Shown here in pieces: positions 25,591-34,312 of a stretch of DNA of 64,000 bases. How positions within the stretch are numbered: the first letter of the stretch is position 1; the number at the start of each line of letters is the position of its first letter. The stretch is from contig CALOBG010000044.1 in assembly GCA_942490995.1 (NCBI GenBank), positions 28,017 to 92,016 of the forward strand. Reading direction: 5' to 3'. The notes under the pieces are model-generated. The model was not told the DNA's origin, made no database searches, and saw only the letters and a list, made by a program, of their open reading frames with translations. This stretch comes from UBA981 sp942490995 (GTDB lineage: Bacteria; Pseudomonadota; Gammaproteobacteria; Ga0077536). The position numbers and the translations under genes are program-made.

Positions 25591-26551
25591 AATCATCAAG
25601 CCGGGCCTGGCAACCACGGTCCAGGATCTCGGACGCCCGGGGCACTATCAGCTCGGGATCCCGATGGGCGGTGCGATGGACCGACTGGCGCTGCGTGCGG
25701 CCAATCTGCTGGTCGGCAATGACGAGGGCGCGGCCGCTCTCGAAGCGGCTTTCCTGGGACCGGAGATCGCGTTCGAGCGCGATGCGCTCATCGCCGTCAC
25801 CGGCGCCGAGTTGCCGGTCAAAATCGACGGCGAGGAACAACCCGGCTGGACCGCGCTCGAGGTGCGGGCCGGCCAGACGCTCAGCTTCGGCTTTCTGAAA
25901 CGCGGTGCGCGGATCTATTTCGCGATCGCCGGCGGCATCGACGTGCCGCTGGTGCTCGGCAGCCGCTCGACTTACGTGATCGGCCAGTTCGGTGGTTTCC
26001 AGGGCCGCGCAATCCTGGCCGGCGACATCCTGCCGGTCGGGCCGAGGGGCAGCGCCGCGGCGGGGCGCAGCGTACCGGAAACATTGCGTCGACTGCCCGG
26101 TAACCCGGCCGAGATCCGCGCCCTGCCGGGACTCTACTGGCATCGCCTGACCGAGGCCGCCGGCGAACATTTTTTTGCTGACACCTGGCAGGTCGCGACC
26201 GAAGCCGATCGCATGGGCTATCGTTTTCGCGGCGGTCGGCCGATGGAGTTCGTGCCGCGTAAGCCGCCGTTCGGCGCCGGCGCGGATCCATCGAATATCA
26301 CCGACAGCGCTTACCCGTATGGTTCGATCCAGATCCCCGGCGGCCTGGAACCGATCGTGCTGCACCGTGACGCGGTTTCGGCCGGCGGCTATTTCCAGAT
26401 CGGCGCGGTCATTTCCGCCGATATGGATCTGATCGGCCAGATGCAGCCGAACCTGCCGACGCGATTTGTCAGAGTCGACATGGAACAGGCGCTGGCCGCG
26501 CGCGCCGAGCGCCATGCGCTGATCGATCGGATCCGCGCGAGCCTGACCTAG
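25580..26551 (+). CDS. PxpC/KipA-like biotin-dependent carboxyltransferase subunit
   Basis: The 323-residue protein is a KipA/PxpC-family (allophanate hydrolase subunit 2-like) subunit. It opens with KIIKPGLATTVQDLGRPGH, then GIPMGGAMDRLALRAANLLV, and later has MGYRFRGG with ITDSAYPYGSIQIPGG and a C-terminal GGYFQIGAV. In urea carboxylase the equivalent region is the carboxyltransferase that transfers CO2 from biotin. Its 11-bp overlap with the PxpB-like gene indicates translational coupling. An LLM oxidoreductase gene follows after 52 bp. Confidence 0.9.
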   Translation: MTIKIIKPGLATTVQDLGRPGHYQLGIPMGGAMDRLALRAANLLVGNDEGAAALEAAFLGPEIAFERDALIAVTGAELPVKIDGEEQPGWTALEVRAGQTLSFGFLKRGARIYFAIAGGIDVPLVLGSRSTYVIGQFGGFQGRAILAGDILPVGPRGSAAAGRSVPETLRRLPGNPAEIRALPGLYWHRLTEAAGEHFFADTWQVATEADRMGYRFRGGRPMEFVPRKPPFGAGADPSNITDSAYPYGSIQIPGGLEPIVLHRDAVSAGGYFQIGAVISADMDLIGQMQPNLPTRFVRVDMEQALAARAERHALIDRIRASLT

Positions 26552-26603
26552 GGCGCCGCCCTGGCGCAGGTAAAGTGGGACGCAAGGCGAAGGAGAATAC
26601 GCA

Positions 26604-27461
26604 ATGAAAGTTGGATTGATGCCATTGTTTGGCGGCGCTACCGCCGCGCCCGATTATGTGGCGCGCATTGCCGGCGGCCTCGAACAACGCGGTTTCCACT
26701 CGGTGTGGGCGGTGGACCACATCCTGATCCCGAAGGAAATCAAATCCGACTACCCTTACGCCGCGGACGGCTCGTTTCCGGTCGATCCCAAACTGCTCGG
26801 TCTCGAACCCTTCGGCCTGCTGTGTTTCATCGCCGCGCACACCAGCAGAATCCGCCTCGGTACCGGTGTGGTTGTGCTGCCGCAGCGCAACCCCGCGCTG
26901 ACCGCCAAGCAGGCGGCCGATCTCGACGTGCTCAGCGGCGGACGCTTCGATTTCGGCATCGGTGTCGGCTGGCTGGCCGAGGAGTTCACCGCCCTCGGTG
27001 AATCGTTCGAACGCCGCGGCGCGCGCAGCGACGACTATATCCGCCTCATGAGAGCGCTGTGGCGCGACGGCGTGTCCAGTTACGACGGCGAATTTTTTAC
27101 CCTGCCGGAAAGCTGGCAGTACCCGCTGCCGGTGCAGCAGCCCCACCCGCCGCTATGGTTCGGTGGCGAAAGCGAGGCCGCGCTGCGCCGCGTGGCGCGC
27201 TTCGGTCACTGGTACGGGGTCGACGTGATGCCGGAGCAGGTTGCGGAGAAACTCGCCACGCTGAAAGTGCACTGTGACCGCGAAGGCCGCGATATCGCCG
27301 ACGTCAAGGTTGCGCTGTGTCCGTATGCTAATCCCTGCGACCGCGACACTCTGAAACGTTACGAGGACACCGGCATCGACCAGGTGATCATGGCCGCCTT
27401 CGTGCCCGGTCAGGATGCGATGGAGAAAGCCATCGACGATATCGCCGAGTCGCTGCTGTGA
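26604..27461 (+). CDS. LLM class oxidoreductase, probably F420-dependent (TIGR03619-like)
   Basis: The 285-residue protein has the N-terminal MKVGLMPLFGG, EQRGFHSVWAVDHILIP, IRLGTGVVVLPQRNP, LDVLSGGRFDFGIGVGW and QQPHPPLWFGGESEAALRR. This is the same subgroup as the gene at 5989-6867. AAGGAGAA precedes the ATG. It lies 52 bp behind the PxpC-like gene on the same strand and may belong to that operon, making an oxidoreductase step next to the biotin-dependent carboxylation plausible. Confidence 0.87.
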   Translation: MKVGLMPLFGGATAAPDYVARIAGGLEQRGFHSVWAVDHILIPKEIKSDYPYAADGSFPVDPKLLGLEPFGLLCFIAAHTSRIRLGTGVVVLPQRNPALTAKQAADLDVLSGGRFDFGIGVGWLAEEFTALGESFERRGARSDDYIRLMRALWRDGVSSYDGEFFTLPESWQYPLPVQQPHPPLWFGGESEAALRRVARFGHWYGVDVMPEQVAEKLATLKVHCDREGRDIADVKVALCPYANPCDRDTLKRYEDTGIDQVIMAAFVPGQDAMEKAIDDIAESLL

Positions 27462-27500
27462 TCGCGCGCCGGTAGCGGCAGGCCTCGTCTCCGCCCGCGC

Positions 27501-28894
27501 TCAGAAACGAAATTCGAAATTCACCACACCGAGCAGTTGGGCGTCGTGTTGCGCCTCGCCGTTGGCGTCGGGTGCAAATAAATGACCGCCGCCGTCATAG
27601 CTGTCGAACTTGAGTTCGGGGCGGATGAGCAACTGCGGCAGCGGTTCCCAACCCAGCGACAGGGTCAGCGCGGTGACCTTACCGCCGCGCGCACCGACGC
27701 CGCCCCACAGGACATTCGCGGCGTTTTCGTCGGCGAACCACTCCAGCCGCGCGGCGGCGTGAAGGGCGGGCGCGAGGCGGTAGCGAAAGCCGAGGTTGGC
27801 GCCGTAGAACGCCGAATCGCGGGTGATGGCAAATGGCAGGGGGGCAACATCGCCGCCTTCCTGGTAGCCGTACAGCGATTCGAAAACGAAGCCCAGCCGT
27901 TCGGTGGCCTGGTGGGTGCCGGTCAGGTAGGCGAGGAAACGCTCCAGTCGCTCGTGGGTGGCACTCAAGGCCAGGTACTGGCTGCCGCCGCCTCGCGGGC
28001 GCGGCACCCCGTCGACCGCGGTGGTGTCGCCGAAGTCGTCCTCGCCGTCGCCGAGCACGGTTTCGATGTCGACCCAGGTACGCATGTCGGGGCTGCGCCA
28101 GCGCCCGACAAACATGAACGAGGGGCCGCCGCCAGAGCCGAAATCAAGGCTGTTCCAGTCGCTGACCACGCCGAGGCCGACGCTCGCGTGGCCGTAGCGC
28201 GGATCGAGCGGCAGTTTGAATTGGCCGAGTGCGCCGATATGTTTCGAGGGCCCGGCCGCGAACGCATAGGAGCGGCTGGCGAACGAATTCGGCGGGGTGA
28301 AGGCGTAACCGATTTCGGCCGCCAGCGGTGAATGCCAGCTGCCGAGCAACAGCGACGCACCGGCTCCGATCGGCAGGTAGACATCGAGGTACCACTGGGT
28401 AACGCGCAGCCGGTGGGCATCGTCGGCATTCCAGGCCCAGTCGTCAAAACCCTTGGTTGACCAGAACACACCGTCCTCGCCGACCAGGGCGGAGACCGCC
28501 CAATCGATGATCACCTGTTCGCCGCGCGGTCCCGGCAGCGGCGTCACGCGGCTGAGGACATTGCGGTTGTTGTCGAACACCGTCCCCGGCGGGCAGCCCG
28601 CGCCTTTGCAGACGATCAACCCGACGTGCTGCAGATTGAGGCCTTCGTCCTGGATCAGACCACCCTGGGGCTGAACGTTGCGCCCGCGCCCCTGCGGCAG
28701 CAGCGTGGTGGCGATGTCGTGATTACTGTGCGAAACCGTGACGTGCGCGAATCCAAGTACCGCGACGTTGTAGTCGTGCTCCAGGGTGTCCCCGGCAAGC
28801 GCGCGAAACAGGCTGCCGTAGGGCCCCGGGGCTTCCTCGGCGGGCCCCGCGGGGCGTACAGGGTCGCCATCAGCAGCAGGACGCGTTTACGCAT
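27501..28894 (-). pseudogene. Outer-membrane beta-barrel protein (BBP2/OmpL-like), frameshifted in the signal peptide
   Basis: A signal peptide begins at ATG 28894 (MRKRVLLLMATLYAP), but its frame leads to a stop at 28655. The mature protein reads in another frame (AGPAEEAPGPYGSLFRALAG, then HDYNVAVLGFAHVT, SHSNHDIATTLLPQGRG). It continues without stops to 27501, ending in the aromatic barrel terminus NFEFRF. One missing base near 28844-28852, in GCCCCGCGGGGCCC, accounts for the break; the mature frame has no start codon of its own before a TTG at 28619. The joined product is about 464 residues with barrel strands such as YLALSATHERLERFLAYLTG. It is probably a porin-like protein, broken by mutation or assembly error. 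Confidence 0.75.
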
Positions 28895-28929
28895 AATTCA
28901 TCTAAAGGATTAAATGGCTTGTTATTATT

Positions 28930-28975
28930 GTGTAATTTCAGTTGGTTGTCTATTATTTCTAGAATTTTTCTAGGA
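28930..28975 (+). promoter_or_regulatory. Predicted sigma-70 promoter with an overlapping palindrome
   Basis: In the AT-rich 184-bp divergent spacer (28895-29078), TTGTGT (28930-28935) and TATTAT (28953-28958) are spaced 17 bp apart and point to the glycosyltransferase gene at 29079. CTAGAA-TTT-TTCTAG (28961-28975), an inverted repeat containing TTCTAGAA, lies where transcription would start and could be an operator. I found no other convincing signal in the spacer. This is a sequence-match inference only. Confidence 0.35.
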
Positions 28976-29078
28976 ATGGGTGGCGCACAACCGAGACCTC
29001 GAAACGGTCACCACGCCAGTCCTGTCTATGACCTGCCGATGACCTGAACGTAATCACCGAGGATGCGCGAGCGGCGAC

Positions 29079-30506
29079 ATGCTGACGGAATACAACGACA
29101 CCTACAGCCGTGCCCGGCGCGAATTGTGGGACGCGGTTGCCGCGCGTCACGAACGTGCCGACAGCCTGGGTAACTATTACCGCCGCTGGCTGGCGCGGGT
29201 CTATGCCTTCACGGTGCCGCGTGGACAGCGCGTGCTTGAACTCGGCTGCGCCGAGGGTGATCTGCTCGCCGCGGTTCAGCCGCGCGACGGGCTGGGTATC
29301 GACTTTTCCGCCACCATGGTCGAAACCGCACGCCGCAGACATCCCGCTCTCGAGTTCGTGGTCGGCGACGCCCATGACTTCGAACTCGAGGGTCGCCAGT
29401 TCGACTACATCATCCTCTCGGACCTGCTCAACGACGTGCGCGACGTCCAGCAGGTGTTTGAGCGGCTGCATCCGCTCATGCACGCCGGTACCCGCGTGAT
29501 CACGAATTCGATCAGCCATTCCTGGGAGTTCCCCGTGCGCCTCGCGCGCCGCGCCGGCCTGGCCACACCGCTGCTCGGCCAGAACTGGCTGACCGCGGGC
29601 GACATCAAGGGCCTCATGCGGCTGTCCGATCTGGAACCGGTGCGGGCCTTCGACGAGATTGTGTGGCCGCTGGCGACACCGCTGGTGGCCGATGTCCTGA
29701 ATCGCTACGTGGCCCGCATCTGGCCGTTTTCGCTGTTGACCTTCTGCCATTTCATCGTCGCCCGCCCGCGCCGGGCGCCGCCGCGCGCGGCGCCGAAAGT
29801 GTCGGTGGTGGTTGCCGCGCGCAACGAAGCCGGGCATATCGACGAAATCATGCGCCGCGTGCCGGATCTCGGCAGCGGCACGGAACTGATTTTTGTCGAA
29901 GGCGGTTCGAGTGACGATACTTACGCCGTCATCGAGCGCGCCATCGATAACGCCCGCCTGCCGGCCACCCTGCTGCGCCAGGACGGGCGCGGCAAGGGCG
30001 ATGCCGTGCGCAAGGGTTTTGAGCACGCCAGCGGCGAGGTGCTGATGATCCTCGACGCCGATCTGACCGTCGCGCCGGAAGAACTGCCGCGCTTTGTCGA
30101 GGCGCTGGTCAGCGGCAAGGGCGAGTTCATCAACGGCGTGCGCCTGGTTTACCCGATGGACGACGATGCCATGCAGTTCTTCAACCTCATCGGCAACAAG
30201 TTTTTCAGTCTGGCGTTCAGCTGGCTGCTCGGCCAGCCGATCAAGGACACCCTGTGCGGCACCAAGGTGCTGTGGCGCGAGGATTATCTCGACATCGCGC
30301 GCAATCGCGAATATTTCGGTACTTTCGATCCGTTCGGCGACTTCGACCTGCTGTTCGGTGCGGCCCGGCAGAATCGCAAAATTATCGATCTGCCGGTGCG
30401 TTACCACTCGCGGCGTTATGGCGAAACCAATATCGACCGCTGGTCACACGGCTGGCTGCTGCTGCGGATGGTGGTATTTGCCGCGCGCAAGCTGAAATTC
30501 GTCTGA
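29079..30506 (+). CDS. Fused SAM-dependent methyltransferase and family-2 glycosyltransferase
   Basis: The 475-residue protein joins two enzymes. Residues about 25-215 form a class I methyltransferase, with VLELGCAEGDLLAAV as the SAM loop, VVGDAHDFEL and YIILSDLLNDVRD. Residues about 240-475 form a GT-2 domain like polyprenyl-phosphate sugar synthases, with VSVVVAARNEAGHIDEI, ELIFVEGGSSDDT, ILDADLTVAPEE carrying the metal-binding DxD, and DTLCGTKVLWRED. The product is probably cytoplasmic at the membrane face. It heads a three-gene same-strand set with another methyltransferase and a TMTC-like membrane protein, suggesting lipid-linked sugar production for glycosylation. Confidence 0.88.
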   Translation: MLTEYNDTYSRARRELWDAVAARHERADSLGNYYRRWLARVYAFTVPRGQRVLELGCAEGDLLAAVQPRDGLGIDFSATMVETARRRHPALEFVVGDAHDFELEGRQFDYIILSDLLNDVRDVQQVFERLHPLMHAGTRVITNSISHSWEFPVRLARRAGLATPLLGQNWLTAGDIKGLMRLSDLEPVRAFDEIVWPLATPLVADVLNRYVARIWPFSLLTFCHFIVARPRRAPPRAAPKVSVVVAARNEAGHIDEIMRRVPDLGSGTELIFVEGGSSDDTYAVIERAIDNARLPATLLRQDGRGKGDAVRKGFEHASGEVLMILDADLTVAPEELPRFVEALVSGKGEFINGVRLVYPMDDDAMQFFNLIGNKFFSLAFSWLLGQPIKDTLCGTKVLWREDYLDIARNREYFGTFDPFGDFDLLFGAARQNRKIIDLPVRYHSRRYGETNIDRWSHGWLLLRMVVFAARKLKFV

Positions 30507-30609
30507 GTCGTCGAGCGAAACTATGCGACAGTACGCTGCCGGCGGCAGGCGCGCGATGTGTCCGGCGTGGTTTTGAATTCTGACGGCAACCCGGCGCAGC
30601 GTATCTGGC

Positions 30610-31383
30610 ATGTTGAAGCGGCTCCTCGCCCATCCTCAGTACCGCGACCTGGATATTGATTCCGCCGCGGCGGCCGACGCGCGGGCGCGTATCGTTCAGG
30701 CCAAGTCGCTGCTGAAGCAGATTTATCGCGAATGGTATACAAGCATTCGCGATGCCGTGCCGGAAGGCGACGGCGCGGTGGTCGAAATCGGTGCCGCCGG
30801 CGGCTTTATGCGCCAGGTCGTGCCCGGGATCCTGGCCACCGATCTGGTCGCCGGGGGCGAACTCGATGCCATCCTCGACTGCCAGCGGCTGCCGTTCGCG
30901 GCTGGCTCGGTGAAAGCGCTGGCGATGACCAACGTGTTCCACCATATTCCGGATGTCGAACGTTTTCTCGCCGAATGCAGCCGCTGCCTGCGGCCCGGCG
31001 GCCGGTTGCTGCTGTGGGAACCCTGGGTCAGCGCCTGGTCGCGGCTGATTTATCGCTACCTGCACCGCGAACCGTTCGCGCCCGATGCCGAGCGCTGGGA
31101 TTTTCCCGCCGCCGGGCCGCTGTCCGGCGCCAACGAAGCGCTGGCCTGGATGGTGTTCGCGCGCGACCGCGAATTATTCGCGCGCCGCTACCCCGATCTC
31201 GTCGTCAGCCACCTGCAGCCGGGCATGCCGGTGTGTTACCTGGCTTCGGGCGGCATCGCCTACCGCAGTTTTCTGCCCGGCTGCTGCTACGCGGGACTGC
31301 GCCGCGCCGAGAAACTGCTGTCACGCTGGGATCCGGCGCTGGCCATGTTTGCCTTCATCGTGGTCGAGAAACGGGGTGGCTGA
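30610..31383 (+). CDS. Class I SAM-dependent methyltransferase
   Basis: The 257-residue protein has the SAM-binding glycine loop VVEIGAAGGFMRQVVPG, DCQRLPFAAGSVKALAM as motif II, and NVFHHIPDVERFLAECSRCL with RPGGRLLLWEPW as motifs III and IV. These are typical of Methyltransf_11-type enzymes acting on glycans or lipids. It begins 103 bp after the fusion gene and ends 3 bp before the TMTC-like gene. The acceptor is unknown; modification of the same glycan is an inference from position. Confidence 0.85.
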   Translation: MLKRLLAHPQYRDLDIDSAAAADARARIVQAKSLLKQIYREWYTSIRDAVPEGDGAVVEIGAAGGFMRQVVPGILATDLVAGGELDAILDCQRLPFAAGSVKALAMTNVFHHIPDVERFLAECSRCLRPGGRLLLWEPWVSAWSRLIYRYLHREPFAPDAERWDFPAAGPLSGANEALAWMVFARDRELFARRYPDLVVSHLQPGMPVCYLASGGIAYRSFLPGCCYAGLRRAEKLLSRWDPALAMFAFIVVEKRGG

Positions 31384-31386
31384 CTG

Positions 31387-33213
31387 ATGCGTGATGTCCT
31401 GCCCGTGGCGGTATCGGTGCTGGTGCTGGTCGCGCTGGTGATGGGTGTCTACGTCTCCGCCGGCGATGCCGGGTTTATCAACTGGGACGACGACAGCTAC
31501 GTCCGCGACAACCCCAATGTGCTCGGTGGCTTAAGCGCGGACGGCTGGCGCGCGGCCTGGGCGCTGTACACGCCTCCGTATTACATTCCGGTGACGTGGC
31601 TGTCGTTCATGCTCAATGCCGAGTACGCCGGCGCGGATGCCGGCGCCTACCATCTGACCAATGTCGTGCTGCACGCCGCGAATGTGCTGTTGTTGTTCGG
31701 CCTGTTTCGCGCCATGACCGGGGCCCCTGCGCGGGCGCTGCTGCTGGCGGCGCTGTTCGCGGTCCATCCGCTGCACGTCGAAGGGGTGATGTGGATTGCC
31801 CAGCGCAAGGAGGTGCTGAGTACGTTTTTCGGCCTGCTCGCCATAGTCGCCTATCTCGGCTACGTCGAGCGCGCCGCCCGCGGGCAGCGCGCCGCTGCGC
31901 GCGCGGCGTATCTGGCGCTGCTGCTGGCGACGCTGCTGAGTCTGCTGTCCAAACCGATGTGGCTGACGCTGCCGGCGTTGCTGCTGGTCCTCGATGGCTG
32001 GCCGCTCGGTCGCCTCGGGCGCGGCTGGTGGCCACTGCTGCGCGAAAAAATTCCGCTCGGCCTGCTCTGTGCAGGGGTGCTGGCGCTGAACGTGATCGCC
32101 TTCGACTGGGACGCCCCGCAGCTTGCGGAAAGCATCGACGTCAACCCGTTCGCGGCCGGCTGGGGCACGATCCCGGTGTCGTATGCGCTGTTTGTGTGGA
32201 AAACCGCGCTGCCTTTCCCGCTTGCGGTGCCGTATACGATATTTGACCAGGCGCCCGCGTGGTGGGCGGTTTGTCTCGCGCTGGCGGTTTTGTTCAGCCT
32301 GAGCATGCTCGCCTGGTGGCGGCGTGCGCAACAGCCGTGGCTGTTGGCGGGCTGGGCCTGGTTTGTGATCGCGGCGGCGACCGTGTTGTTCTCTTTCGGC
32401 AGTGGCAAGGTCACCCCGCTCGCCGATCACTGGACCTATGTGCCGCATATCGGCCTGTTCGCGGCGCTGGTGTGGACGCTGCCATTGACCGCGCCGGCGT
32501 CACCGCGCCGGCGCCGCCTGGCCTGGACCGCGAGCGTGGTGGTGGTGCTGGGCTTTGCCCTGATCGCTCACCTCCAGACCCGCCACTGGCGCGATGCGCC
32601 GGCACTGTGGGCACATAGCATTGCGGTGACCGAGGGCAATCACGTCGCGCATTGGCTGTGGGGTGTGTATGCCTGGGAACAGGGCGATCACCAACAGGGC
32701 GAGAGGCTGATGCGGACCGCTCAGCAGCTGAACCCGGGCGAATCCTTCTACGTGCACCGCCTGGGCAATCTGCTGCTGCAGGTTGAGCGCGGCGATGACG
32801 CCGTCGCGGAATACCGCCGCCTGCTCAAGCCACCGCTGGCCAGCGCGCGGGTCCTGACCGCGGTGGGGCTGTCCCTGCTGCGTAAACGCGACGCTGCGAC
32901 CGCGCTGCCGTTTCTGCGCCGCGCACTGGCGCTCGCAACCGATCCGCCAGCGCGGGCGACAGCGCGGTTCTACCTGTGGCTGGGCCTGACGGCGGTCGAC
33001 CTCGATGCCGAGGCCGCCGCGCTGCTCGAGTCGATGGTGCAGGCCGAGGCGACCGATCATGCGGCATTTTGTGACGCGACCCTGGCATTGCTGGGGCGGC
33101 TCGGCACGATTGACCCGGCCTGGCTGCGCTACCTGCCGAGCGCCGGACAGGCGTGCCAGGCTAACCTTTCGAACCAGGGTCAGACTCCGACGCGCGCCTT
33201 TGAGGGGGCATAA
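31387..33213 (+). CDS. TMTC-like polytopic glycosyltransferase with C-terminal TPRs
   Basis: The 608-residue protein has about 11 membrane helices, then TPR-like helical pairs from about residue 420. Family landmarks are INWDDDSYVRDNPNV near residue 38, VHPLHVEGVMWIAQRKEVLS and LLSKPMWLTLPALLLVLDGW, followed by a second hydrophobic block and PLADHWTYVPHIGLF. These match bacterial relatives of the TMTC O-mannosyltransferases (GT-C fold), which use polyprenyl-phosphate sugars. The GT-2 domain encoded upstream could make that donor. It starts 3 bp after the methyltransferase stop and is the last gene of the set. Confidence 0.87.
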   Translation: MRDVLPVAVSVLVLVALVMGVYVSAGDAGFINWDDDSYVRDNPNVLGGLSADGWRAAWALYTPPYYIPVTWLSFMLNAEYAGADAGAYHLTNVVLHAANVLLLFGLFRAMTGAPARALLLAALFAVHPLHVEGVMWIAQRKEVLSTFFGLLAIVAYLGYVERAARGQRAAARAAYLALLLATLLSLLSKPMWLTLPALLLVLDGWPLGRLGRGWWPLLREKIPLGLLCAGVLALNVIAFDWDAPQLAESIDVNPFAAGWGTIPVSYALFVWKTALPFPLAVPYTIFDQAPAWWAVCLALAVLFSLSMLAWWRRAQQPWLLAGWAWFVIAAATVLFSFGSGKVTPLADHWTYVPHIGLFAALVWTLPLTAPASPRRRRLAWTASVVVVLGFALIAHLQTRHWRDAPALWAHSIAVTEGNHVAHWLWGVYAWEQGDHQQGERLMRTAQQLNPGESFYVHRLGNLLLQVERGDDAVAEYRRLLKPPLASARVLTAVGLSLLRKRDAATALPFLRRALALATDPPARATARFYLWLGLTAVDLDAEAAALLESMVQAEATDHAAFCDATLALLGRLGTIDPAWLRYLPSAGQACQANLSNQGQTPTRAFEGA

Positions 33214-33336
33214 AAAATACCCCGAAATTCAAATTTCTAGAAAACTTTTATTCAGTAACTTCTTGCAGTTGCGCAGTGGTCATTGGCGCCCATCGAAGGC
33301 ATTGCCAGCCGCAGCGGTGCGCGGCACCATGGATGG

Positions 33337-34200
33337 ATGACAACGGCGAAATCGAAGCCGGCGGTGATTGATGCGCAGGTGCACGCCTACGAACACGATC
33401 ATCGCGAGCGACCCTGGATCGGCAGCCTGGCCGGCCCGCCGGCGGTGACCGGCGATGACATGGTTGCCGCCATGGACGCGGTCGGCGTGGACGGGGCGCT
33501 GCTGGTGTCGCCGTGGAGCATGTATCGCTATGACGCCAGTTATGCCCTTGAAGTGTATGCCCGCCATGCGTCCCGTTTCGCGCTGATCAAACCGTTCGAT
33601 TTTTCCCTGCCGACGATCGGCGACGACATTGCGGCGTGGGCGGCCACCCCGGGCGCGGTGGGGGCGCGGGTTGTCCTGATGGGCGACATGCGCGCGGCTG
33701 CTGACGACACCGGTCTTGCCCGCATGCTGGCCGCGGCCGCCGATCACGCGCTGCCGGTCAATATCCTGTGCTGGGGGCAGCTCGATCTGTTCGATGCCCT
33801 GGCCGTCCGCCACTCGAACACGCGCCTGGTGCTCGACCACCTCGGGCTTGCGCAACCCCTGCACGGACCGCGGCCGGCCGCTCCGTTCGCCGATCTGCCG
33901 GCGGTGCTGGCACTGGCCCGCCACGACAATGTCGCGATCAAGATCACGGGCGCCTGTACGCTGTCCCACCAACCGTTCCCGTTTGCGGATATCTGGCCGG
34001 CGCTGGAGGCCATTTTTGCCGCTTACAGTCTTTCGCGCTGCCTGTGGGGCACGGACTGGACCCGTGCGCTGGATTACGTCGATTACGCCGCAGGGGTCGA
34101 GGCGTTCCGCGGTTCAGAGCGCTTGTCCGAATCCGAGCGCGCCGCCCTGATGGGCGGCAGTCTCGCCGCGCTGTACGGCTGGACGCCGACGCCGGGCTAG
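33337..34200 (+). CDS. Amidohydrolase family (TIM-barrel metal-dependent hydrolase)
   Basis: Read from ATG 33337 (MTTAKSKPAVIDAQVHAYE), the product has about 287 residues. Amidohydrolase-2 features are the N-terminal VIDAQVHAY metal motif, VDGALLVSPWSMY, LVLDHLGLAQPL with the strand-6 His, NVAIKITGACTLS, and CLWGTDWTRAL with the metal-binding Asp. Such proteins hydrolyse lactones or decarboxylate acids. The second His of the usual HxH is not present in the first motif. The 123-bp stretch before it is AT-rich in its first half and includes another TTCTAGAA palindrome at 33235-33242. Confidence 0.82.
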   Translation: MTTAKSKPAVIDAQVHAYEHDHRERPWIGSLAGPPAVTGDDMVAAMDAVGVDGALLVSPWSMYRYDASYALEVYARHASRFALIKPFDFSLPTIGDDIAAWAATPGAVGARVVLMGDMRAAADDTGLARMLAAAADHALPVNILCWGQLDLFDALAVRHSNTRLVLDHLGLAQPLHGPRPAAPFADLPAVLALARHDNVAIKITGACTLSHQPFPFADIWPALEAIFAAYSLSRCLWGTDWTRALDYVDYAAGVEAFRGSERLSESERAALMGGSLAALYGWTPTPG

Positions 34201-34312
34201 CGGGGTGACGCGGGCGTCCGCAGCTACTAGTATTCCAGGGACATGGTGACATTAAGCAACTGACCGAATAGCGCGTCGCCAGTGCAAAAATAAGATCCAG
34301 GAGAGGCCCGTG

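Noticed and set aside
1..26551. The hydantoinase-B-type gene and the PxpB/C unit as one 5-oxoproline pathway.
   Set aside because: They are 23 kb apart with unrelated genes between; shared family names alone do not support a joint pathway.
34240..34260. A sigma-54 promoter upstream of the VPLPA-CTERM gene.
   Set aside because: TGG and GC elements near 34244-34257 are one base too close, and the rest of the consensus is absent.
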